A stretch of DNA of 64,000 nucleotides from Ischnura elegans (Eukaryota; Arthropoda; Insecta; Odonata; Coenagrionidae): assembly GCF_921293095.1 (NCBI RefSeq), contig NW_025791658.1, positions 5,456,001 to 5,520,000 on the forward strand, read 5' to 3'. Both the position numbers and the translations under genes were made by a program. Below are positions 42,794 through 51,270 of this stretch, piece by piece; the first letter of the stretch is position 1, and each line of letters opens with the position of its first letter. The notes below the pieces were generated by a model. The model was given only the letters and a program-made list of their open reading frames with translations. It had not been told where the DNA came from and made no database searches.

Positions 42794-44308
42794 TCAAACA
42801 TGCACTTTCTTTGTATGAACATACACTCCGGCCTTGGTCTTAAAACATTTTTCACAATGTTTGCACTTGAAAGGCCGATCATCTGAATGAACAGCATAGT
42901 GTGTACGCAGAATGTGCCTCACAGCAAACCGCCTTTTACAAATGCCACACTCATGTGGTTTAATTTTCAAGTGGAAATTCCTAATGTGGGCTGACAAGTT
43001 GGTAGACTGTGCATAGGTCATGGGACACAAATGACATGCAAATCTCTTTTCAGGATCATGAGTTAGCAGGTGATTTCTCAAATCACTACTTGTGAGAAAT
43101 TCTTTTCCACATTTACCACATTTATGCAGGAGTTGTCCCAATTGGCAAATGCCGACATGGACTCGGTAGTACCTTTTGCTCAGAAACCTCTTTCCACACT
43201 TTGTGCAGCAGTATTTCTTTTCCAAAGAGTGGCAGTCTTGATGAAGTCCAAGTTCTGATTGGGATGGAAAACAAAGAAAGCAAGCACTACAGGTACGTGG
43301 TTTGTCCATATTATGCACATTTTTCAAGTGCACTACCACTTCGGCTCTAGACGAAAAGTTACCGTAGCATAAACTACAAATATATTTACTCTTGCTGAAA
43401 TGAATCGCCTCATGAACTTTCAATTCAGGCTCCGTAGGAAAAAATGTGTGACACATTGAACACTTGTGTGATTCTACAGATAGATGACAGAGAACTATAT
43501 GCTCACGAAGTTTTGACTTTAAGGAATGAGGCTTAGTGCAGTAATCGCAAATTACAACCCTTTCATATTGGTTTAGTTCCGTTGCCGATGTCTCATGGTT
43601 GACTACTTCAACACCCTCTTGTGTCCAGTTTTTAACAAAGGCTCCATCTTGTTTACTTAAAGTCCCCACAGAGGAATGAGAACCAACACAACTTGACAGT
43701 TTTTCAACAAATTTCCTTTGCTTGACTTTGAAGCTCACATCTGAGAGAAATGACTTCGCACCATTATCACTAATATAATTATTATTTATCGAAACACCAT
43801 CACTGTTGTCTAAAGACGCACTGGTTACTGGTGATGTGGTTTCGCACAATTTAGAGTTTACATGAAAAGTACTATCTTTGCCCTGGGTGTTCATCAAGGC
43901 ACTATCTTCAGCCCTTTTGGTTTTCAAACTCTTCAATTGATTGTTTAAATGCACAAAGCTCCTGTGCTCACACTGAAAGTCATATTTCTTCACGTGCCTC
44001 ACCAATTTCTTTTCACTTTTAAATTCTTTTTGGCACTTACCACAGCACAATCCATTCTTCAACAAACTCACTTCTCCAGACAACAACTTGTACTCCTCAC
44101 TTGAAAGTATTAAGTCCTTATTTTGTTCAAAGCTATCCCTAGTTTCCGTCTCCGCATGTTTCTTGGTGTGAAGTCTCAGCTCTTCCCGAGAGAGGAATTC
44201 TTTGTTGCACTTGTAACACCAACAAAACTCCACCTTCAGCAGTTCTTCTTCCTCCATATCACTTCCAGCTCTCTCTGTTTTAAAGGTCCCAGCTCCACTG
44301 CCTCTATC
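42794..44308 (-). CDS. C2H2 zinc-finger protein, terminal exon, paralogue 1
   Basis: One long exon, 504 codons plus stop, from acceptor TTTTTTTGTATAG, phase 0 (DRGSGAGTFKTERAGSD). Eleven finger-like units. The N-terminal pair is CYKCNKEFLSREELRLHTKK and CGKCQKEFKSEKKLVRHVKK, followed by an acidic/serine linker of about 150 residues. Then come a C-terminal array starting CDYCTKPHSLKSKLREHIVL and ending CKHCEKCFKTKAGVYVHTKK. Unit 7 ends HVGIC (C2HC). It is probably a nuclear DNA-binding factor. A Met (MEEEELLKVEF) could start translation, but paralogue 3 has Ile there, which argues for an upstream exon that I cannot find. Confidence 0.85.
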   Translation of the reverse strand, partial: DRGSGAGTFKTERAGSDMEEEELLKVEFCWCYKCNKEFLSREELRLHTKKHAETETRDSFEQNKDLILSSEEYKLLSGEVSLLKNGLCCGKCQKEFKSEKKLVRHVKKYDFQCEHRSFVHLNNQLKSLKTKRAEDSALMNTQGKDSTFHVNSKLCETTSPVTSASLDNSDGVSINNNYISDNGAKSFLSDVSFKVKQRKFVEKLSSCVGSHSSVGTLSKQDGAFVKNWTQEGVEVVNHETSATELNQYERVVICDYCTKPHSLKSKLREHIVLCHLSVESHKCSMCHTFFPTEPELKVHEAIHFSKSKYICSLCYGNFSSRAEVVVHLKNVHNMDKPRTCSACFLCFPSQSELGLHQDCHSLEKKYCCTKCGKRFLSKRYYRVHVGICQLGQLLHKCGKCGKEFLTSSDLRNHLLTHDPEKRFACHLCPMTYAQSTNLSAHIRNFHLKIKPHECGICKRRFAVRHILRTHYAVHSDDRPFKCKHCEKCFKTKAGVYVHTKKVHV

Positions 44309-44544
44309 CTATACAAAAAAATTCATGAAGAAATGAATTATTGCATCTCATTTTCTATGTTTAAAAACATCCACTTACTTCCATCCACAAAATAGTACAT
44401 ACATACTAAAGTATGAGAACCATTACGCTGTCATGGAAATTGTAATTTTCACTCCCAGCAAGCTCAAGCTGATACACGCTTTTAACTGTGAATTGCAATA
44501 CGTCAATTGAGAAATTTACTTAAACTATATTTCTAGGTTCATAT

Positions 44545-45387
44545 TTAACCTTTTCCCTACTGTACACGTATATATACGTGTGGACGTTTCCTGACCCGGG
44601 AGACGACGGGCGTATATATACGTGTGAGATTTTCCCGGCAAGGATATCGAAAGCCGTATGTATACGTTTTCTAGCTCCCCCCCCCTTTTAGGACGGTCGT
44701 GGGTTTACGACGTCTTTGTCTCGGGACCCAACGCTTCGGGGTTTAGGATTAACCCTCGGAATCCGGGAGCAGGTACCCGGACCCTTCGTCTTTTAGAACC
44801 CCTCTCAGCGGTACGGGACAGCAGTCATTCAATTGTTTATGCAGTCAATTTTCGAAATAAATATTTGTTTATTTCTCAAGAAATATACACTAAGAATTGA
44901 ATTATTTGTGTTTTGAGCAGCGTTTACAATTTTTAAACGAAATTCTACGACAAATATTAACTTATATCTCGAGTTATGCATAAACATCAACATGGAAATT
45001 GTTGCTGCGTTAAATGCGTTGATAATGGCCTTAGAACTTCGTTTAAAATTTGACAATGCTCAGAAAAAAATGAGGAATTCAATTCAAAGTCTGTAATTTA
45101 CATGCAAGCAACAATTATCCATTTGCTAAATACATATAAGCAATACATAAGTTGACCGCGAACCAATGCGGCACATATGGTCGTAAACCCGGAAAGGAGG
45201 GAGCACAACTACTCTCGTAGTCCGAGATAATGCAAAGTCCCAGCGTGGAGGGGCCGAAAAAGGTTCAGCGAGACCATTCTTAACGAATGCCCTCCAAAAA
45301 TGCTCCGTACCACGAGAAAGAAGAGTCTCTTGGGGCTCAGTGCTGCAGTCACGCTAAGACGAAAACTCCGCCGTCTCGAAAGGGTTA
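44545..45387 (+). mobile_element. TTAA element family P1, full copy A
   Basis: 843 bp with TTAA at both ends (44545-44548, 45384-45387). Inside are CCTTTTCCC on the left and GAAAGGG on the right. The left end carries CACGTATATATACGTG (44565-44580) and CGTATATATACG (44611-44622), centres 44 bp apart, plus a weaker CGTATGTATACG near 44655. The right end has no such palindromes. No coding. TTAA targets with CCCTTT ends are the mark of piggyBac-type elements. Confidence 0.8.
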
Positions 45388-45519
45388 ACCTTCCGTCGGG
45401 CACAATGGATCTGACAGGCATAGCACAAGCATTTTTTTTCATTTATCTGAGCCACTATGCGGCATAGACCCTTGATGTTTATAGCAGCTGTTTGTTTTGA
45501 CATACTCTACACAGCGTTT

Positions 45520-46165
45520 TGCTTTTACACTGACAGATCAGTGGCGGATTATTTAGAATAGTTAGCAAATTAACAAAACACTGATCTTATAGAATTCACA
45601 TACTAAAATACATAACATATAATAATACTTAGTAGCCTTAACCCTTTCACTGCATTCAGGCCGATATATCGGCCATCGCTGGCTGAGCAAAAACTGCCAG
45701 GGGCCGATCTATCGGCCGGAATTATTTCACTTTTTTCGTGATTGTGGCCTTTTCAACAGCTGTAATTCATGTAGACCCTCATAATCTATCTATGGTTATA
45801 AGATGTAAATATATCTTAAGAATTGGGAAAAATATCTAGACGTATTAAATAAAATTTAATAGTTGAAAAATTTTTAAACCTGAAATGTTGCAAATTCTGG
45901 AAAATAGCCTTGGCAGTCTTCGTACATCCCACATAAACTGGGCTGGCGGTATAAGGTTAAGAGCACATTAAATCGCACCTTTTGCTTTTTGCATTCATGC
46001 CAACTGATCAGTGGCGGATTATTTAGTGTAGTTTAACAAAATAGATGCACAATTGATTAAAATGAAGCATCATTCGATGAATAAGTTAACAAATTAACAA
46101 AACACTGATCTTATAGAATTCATATGATAAAATGCATTACATATAATAATACTTTATAGCCTAAA
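45520..46165. repeat. tandem duplication split by a TTAA element
   Basis: GATCAGTGGCGGATTATTTAG ... ACAAAACACTGATCTTATAG ... TATAATAATACTT-AGCCT occurs at 45537-45638 and at 46008-46162. The second copy has about 60 bp extra in the middle. The element at 45638-45960 lies exactly at the end of the first copy; the second copy reads AGCCTAAATAGCATG through that point. Confidence 0.7.
45638..45960 (+). mobile_element. TTAA element family D, 323 bp
   Basis: TTAA at 45638-45641 and 45957-45960, then CCCTTTCACTGC on the left and GCGGTATAAGG on the right. Two palindromes, GGCCGATATATCGGCC (45659-45674) and GGCCGATCTATCGGCC (45702-45717), have centres 43 bp apart. No coding. Confidence 0.75.
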
Positions 46166-46445
46166 TAGCATGTTAAATCTCGCCTTGCTGGATTGGTCCG
46201 CGGCCGTATGCAGATGTTGTAAGGGGTGTATGAATAGAAAATAAGGCATCACTTAAGTGCTCGTTGACACTAACAATGGTGCCTCAAACTTTAAAGGTAT
46301 ACCACTGAGACAAGAGTTACTAGTTAGTTAGAGTGGGTGGGGGATCTATCCCCTCATAGTTACGCCACTGCACTGCACGGAAGTCTGAGAGAGACTGCCC
46401 CCTCCTACACACTTCCAACTGCCACTCTCCTGTCATTGGCTAGAA

Positions 46446-46678
46446 AGGCTGTTTTACACGGTACACGGAATTGCGCAATCTGACGTACGTGCGAAGGTGC
46501 AATCAAAATTGCGTCGTGTAAGCAGTGAAATGCTAGAACACATGCGAGAATCGGTGGGTGTTAGATGGCAAAATAGCCCCTGTTCTAATTTCGTTCATGC
46601 ATTCCCGCAATTCCACGCCATTTTAGAAATTAATGCAGCTCTAACCTGCGCAATTCCGTGCCCCGTGTAAAACGGCCT
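46446..46678. mobile_element. short MITE, hAT-like ends
   Basis: AGGCTGTTTTACACGGTACA, then CGGAATTGCGCA on the left; TGCGCAATTCCGTGCCCCGT, then GTAAAACGGCCT on the right. Inverted arms of about 33 bp in 233 bp. The CACGG-rich end resembles non-autonomous hAT elements. No 8-bp target repeat is visible. Confidence 0.65.
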
Positions 46679-47093
46679 GGAGAGGTCTCGTGTAAGTTCA
46701 AAGTCACGTGCCATCAGTTGGTCATTCATAGTAGGACATTCTTTTAATGGATTGTTATTTGGAGATGATCTTATTAAACAGACATACATTTATGGTTTAT
46801 ATGTTTTGCACATCGGTACTCCGTGATTGAGAAAATTCTGTCATGAATTAAATCATGCGCAGGACCATAATTAAAAGTAATTGTAAATGTAATAGTTATA
46901 GAAAGGATTACTATTTCAAAGAGTATTTATTTAATGGCAATTAATTACAAATGTGAAAGTGACATGTTCTTAGCCCAAGTCACATTGTTTCAATACTTAT
47001 CCCATCACTATCAAAAACATATTTTTAACAACTCTATCAATGTTACCCACGTTTTCAGGGTTTTCCCCATTATTAGATTCTCTGCAATCGCAA

Positions 47094-48620
47094 TTAAACC
47101 TTAATATGCAAATTCTTTGTATGCACATACAAAACGGCCTTGGTCTTATAACACTTTCCACAATGTTTGCACTTGAAAGGCCGATCGTCTGAATGGACAG
47201 CATAGTGTATACGTAGATAGCGCCTCACAGCAAACCGTTTTTTGCAAATGCCACACTCGTGTGGTCTTAGTTTCATGTGGAAATTCCTTATGTGGAGAGA
47301 CAAGTCACCAGACATTAAGAACTTCTTGGGACACATAAGACATGCAAAAGTCCTGTCAGGATCATGGGATAGCAAGTGAATTTTCAAATTACCACGTGTC
47401 AGACATTCTTTTCCACATTGATCACATTTATGCAAGAGTTGTCCCAATTGGCAAGCACTGACATGGATTCTGTAGTAACTTTTGTTCAGAAATCTCTTTC
47501 CACACTTTGGGCAGCAGTATTTCTTACTATCCAAAGAGTGGCAGTGTTGATGAAGCGCAAGTTCTGGTTTGGATGGAAAACAAAGAAAACAAGCACTACA
47601 GGCATGTAATTTGTCCATATTATGCACATTCTTCAAATGCATTGACACTTTGGCTCTAGATGAGAAGTTACCATGGCATAAACTACATAAATATTTACTC
47701 TTGCTGAAATGAATCGCCTCATGAACTTTCAATTCAGACTCTGTCAGGAAAAATGTGTGACATATTGAACACTTGTGGGAAACTATAGAGAGATGACAAA
47801 GAACTATATGCTCACGAAGCTGTGACTTTAAGGAATGTGGCTTAGTGCAGTAATCGCAAATTACAACCCTTTCATATTGGTTTAGTTCCGTTGTCGATGT
47901 CTCATGGTTGACTACTTCAGCACCCTCTTGTGCCCAGTTTTTAACAAAGGCTTCATCTTGTCTACTTAAACTGCCCATGGAGGAATGAGAACCAACGCAA
48001 CTTGACGGTTTTTCACCAAATTTCCTTTGCTTGACTTTGAAGCTCACATTTGATACAAATGACTTCCCACCATTATCACTAATATAATTATTATTTATCA
48101 AAACACCATCATTGTTGTCTAAAGACTCACTGGTTAACGGTGATGTGGTTTCACATAATTTAGAGTTTACATGAAAAGTACTGTCTTTGCCCTGGGTGTT
48201 CATCAAGGCACTATCTTCAGCCCTATTTGATTTCAAACTCTTCAAGTGATTGTTTAAATTCACAAAGCTCCTATGCTCACACTGAAAATCATATTTCTTC
48301 ACGTGCCTCACCAATTTCCTCTCACTTGTAAATTCTTTTTGGCACTTACCACAGCACAATCGATTTTTCAACAAACTCACTTCTCCAGACAACAACTTGT
48401 ACTCCTCACTTGATAGTATTAAGTCATCGTTTTGCTCAAAGCTATCTGGAGTCCCAGTTTCAGCATGTTTCTTGGTGTGAAGTCTCAGCTCCTCCCGAGT
48501 GATGAATTCTTCGTTGCACTCGTTACACCAACAAAACTCCACCTTCGGCAGTTCTTCTTTTTCTTCCATTTCGCTTCCAGCTTTCTCTGTTTTAAAGGTC
48601 CCAGCTACCTTACCCTTGTC
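47094..48620 (-). CDS. C2H2 zinc-finger protein, terminal exon, paralogue 2
   Basis: 508 codons plus stop from acceptor TTCTCTTTGAACAG, phase 0 (DKGKVAGTFKTEKAGSE). Same plan as paralogue 1: CNECNEEFITREELRLHTKK, CGKCQKEFTSERKLVRHVKK, long linker, then nine further finger units from CDYCTKPHSLKSQLREHIVL to CKHCGKCYKTKAVLYVHTKN. Unit 7 ends HVSAC. Its linker is closest to paralogue 1, but from the CDYC finger on it is almost identical to paralogue 3. About 310 bp of 3' flank (46785-47093) is also shared with paralogue 3. The role is presumably sequence-specific DNA binding; the target is unknown. Confidence 0.85.
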   Translation of the reverse strand, partial: DKGKVAGTFKTEKAGSEMEEKEELPKVEFCWCNECNEEFITREELRLHTKKHAETGTPDSFEQNDDLILSSEEYKLLSGEVSLLKNRLCCGKCQKEFTSERKLVRHVKKYDFQCEHRSFVNLNNHLKSLKSNRAEDSALMNTQGKDSTFHVNSKLCETTSPLTSESLDNNDGVLINNNYISDNGGKSFVSNVSFKVKQRKFGEKPSSCVGSHSSMGSLSRQDEAFVKNWAQEGAEVVNHETSTTELNQYERVVICDYCTKPHSLKSQLREHIVLCHLSIVSHKCSICHTFFLTESELKVHEAIHFSKSKYLCSLCHGNFSSRAKVSMHLKNVHNMDKLHACSACFLCFPSKPELALHQHCHSLDSKKYCCPKCGKRFLNKSYYRIHVSACQLGQLLHKCDQCGKECLTRGNLKIHLLSHDPDRTFACLMCPKKFLMSGDLSLHIRNFHMKLRPHECGICKKRFAVRRYLRIHYAVHSDDRPFKCKHCGKCYKTKAVLYVHTKNLHIKV

Positions 48621-48720
48621 CTGTTCAAAGAGAAACAAAGTTTGCACAACATTCCCAGAGTTCAAAATTAGTCCAAACTACTTTTTTCACAAAACAATAT
48701 TAGAACTCTAGAAGGAAAAT

Positions 48721-48829
48721 TACCAGAGCATACACTAAAAATATATTTACTCTGACTGAAATGAATCGCCTCATGAACCTTAAATTCACACTCTGTCATG
48801 AGAAATGTGTGTCTTTTCTTAGAGAAAAA
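48721..48829 (-). pseudogene. zinc-finger exon relic upstream of paralogue 2
   Basis: ACTAAAAATATATTTACTCT, then GAAATGAATCGCCTCATGAA, then CTCTGTCATGAGAAATGTGT matches the finger coding at 47690-47765 (minus strand: HEAIHFSQ...). About 100 bp, not open, ending exactly where the Helitron starts. The same relic is at 58880-58988. Confidence 0.7.
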
Positions 48830-50956
48830 CTAGCTGACCCGGCGAACTTCGTACCGCCTATCAATCAATGAACTTACAGTTTACTTACACCATTTATAAA
48901 TCAAGAGCGGCTGTATCGTTTTTAATCATGTTTAATTTATTATAATAAAATAAGGATACAAATTCAATAGAACTACGTAAATGAGTACCAAAATTGCTTG
49001 TCAGAAAGACATTTTCTTAATTGAATCTACATACGGTGAATCGGAGCACGTTTACGCGGATTTTTTTCAACAAATTTTCTTACGTTTTAGCTTAAGAAAT
49101 TTTGGGCATTGTGGTTTAATAAAGCAGTTCATGAAATAAAAATGATACGCATTCAGTTGTTGGCTATTTGCGTTATTAGCTGTAAAAATTTTTTTAGGTC
49201 CAAGTCTGTTGCATACACTTGGCCCATTCAGGTGGCAGGTTGACACGACCCCAGACCGACGCTTGACTGATGCTCAAAATCGTGCAAGAAAAGCCCCTAT
49301 GAAGCAGCATTCGCATTAAATGACTTAAGGCGCGCCAGTTTTAGTATCTCTGTTTGGAAAAAATGCACTGCGTAAACGTACTGCATGCGTAAACGCACCA
49401 CGGTGAGCTCTACACATTCGGGTTTAATGTCTTGCGTCAAGCACCTTCTGAGAAACAACAGTTTTTGTTTTGTTATCAGGCGCAAGATGAGGCGGATGAA
49501 GCTAAATAAATATAGCGAAGCAAAGCAGTGACGCAGCGAGGGGAGGTTTTGGGGGATAAACCCCCCCCCCCAAGAGCTTAGAGAATTTTTTTTATGAAAG
49601 ATTTTGTTATTAATATTTGGGGGACGGATGACTAACAAACAAAACATATTTAACTATTCACACAGCCACAAAACCCACCATTTTGAACCAATTATTTAAA
49701 AAAATGTCTGGGGGAAGTGCCCCCACACTTCCCGCTTACCTTAGCGAGTTTTCTATACCCTACAGACCCGTGGTATTAGCTGCGCCCAAAACCCCCTATC
49801 CTAGCTACGCACTGGAAGCGAAGGAAGAAATACAGAGGATGGTTTAGCGACTCGTGAACATAGCACGCTAAATTGACCATGAGAAAATCATGGGTTTTCA
49901 TTAGCACATGAGCACAAACAACACAAAAACTGAAAGAATGACCATGCGATTTTTTAATCGTTATCACGAATGCAACACGAATTGTAAATTTAATACGTTT
50001 AAGCTCAAAAGGGCATATGAGTTGAGATCATCGAATCTACGGAATGAGGACTTCCTAACCTTTGAATTTTCCTTTGACTAAAGTTGCGTGAATCACATTC
50101 ATCACCAATTTTTTTAATGATCAAACACGTTCCGTTGGATAGTTATGGTTGGTTGAGGCTTCGAAAGATCATGAGCACAGAAACTACATTTTTCTGTAAA
50201 TCGTGCCTTGGTAAGCCAGGTACGTCCAAGGACTTAAAATATTCAGATAGATAGTTGGGGATTTCGTCTTCGTTTGTTACACATTTAAAAGATTCGAATC
50301 CATGCAGAGTACGAACTATTTGAATTTACCTCGTTTTAGTCATCCAAATCTTCGTTCTTGCTCGCTAAATCAACCATCTTTGATTCTTTTGGTGATCAAT
50401 CATATTCTGGAACTCTTTGTTGATGAGCTCACTGAAACTAATTTGCAATCATTCCAAGGAAATGAGTTAAAACTACTCGATTCCTCGACAGGAACACGGA
50501 CATTACCGTTTGTCAACAATTGCTTGGAGATTTGTTTACAAACACGGTAGTGAAGTGTCAACTCGAGCTGGGCCACGGCTGGGCTTCCAATCAGCTCGAA
50601 TTAAATTTTTTAAATGTAATTTCAATTTAATTAATATTTTGAATATATTTAGTAATTAAAATGTTATATTGTTACTAAATTCAGTTATTAAAGTGGTAAA
50701 AACAAAACAAATTATTTAATTTGTAGTTTTGACCGACTTATCAATTGTTGTGTTACTATAACTCCTAAAAGCATGCCCATAGGAAAGAGATGAATTTTTT
50801 TTGTGAAATTATCCTTTTTTTAATGGCCTATATGTTAACCCCGCCTGAGACGAATCCAAAGAACCAAATCTCATTGAAATCGGTGCAGCCGTTCTCGAGT
50901 TATAAGTGTTCTAACTAACACGATTTTCGACTTTCTTTTATATATATATATATAGA
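48830..50956 (-). mobile_element. Helitron, 2.1 kb, non-autonomous or decayed
   Basis: On the minus strand it starts TC-TATATATATATATA followed by AACTCGAGAACGGCTGCACC, and ends GGCGGTACGAAGTTCGCC-GGGTCAGCTAG. It has the 5' TC, the 3' hairpin (GGCG...CGCC) and terminal CTAG of Helitrons, and sits between A and T without target duplication. The related locus at 58980-59020 lacks it: GAGAAAA-CTTTGGACTC against GAGAAAAA-[Helitron]-TTTGACTC. I recognise no Rep/helicase coding. C/G runs and CCCCACACTTCCCGC phrases near 49560-49740 look like a further inserted repeat. Confidence 0.85.
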
Positions 50957-51270
50957 TTTTGACTCAATCAACAATTGGTAGAGGGTATTAAGTGGTGGTA
51001 CAGCGAACTTTCTCTCGAAAAACAATTTCGTGGGAGAAGCATGAGCAGAAGGAAAAAAATCATGAAAATCGCCCATGAATTGGAGAAAATACATGGTTTC
51101 CACAAAGAAAGACCCTCGAGGAAATAAGGCGACTTGTTTGTCCGGAGGATGTCTAAACCGCGTTCACTTAATGTATTCAAAGTAGCCAAAATGCCTTGGG
51201 AATCCGATGGTTGTCTTAATAAAATTACTGGAGGGTTCAAACTATCCAAATGCTCACATTCTATAAAGAG
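50957..51270. other. flank shared in part with the 59.0 kb locus
   Basis: CAATTGGTAGAGGGTATT-AGTGGTG continues the duplicated zinc-finger unit for about 40 bp past the Helitron, then diverges. No gene seen in the rest. Confidence 0.45.
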
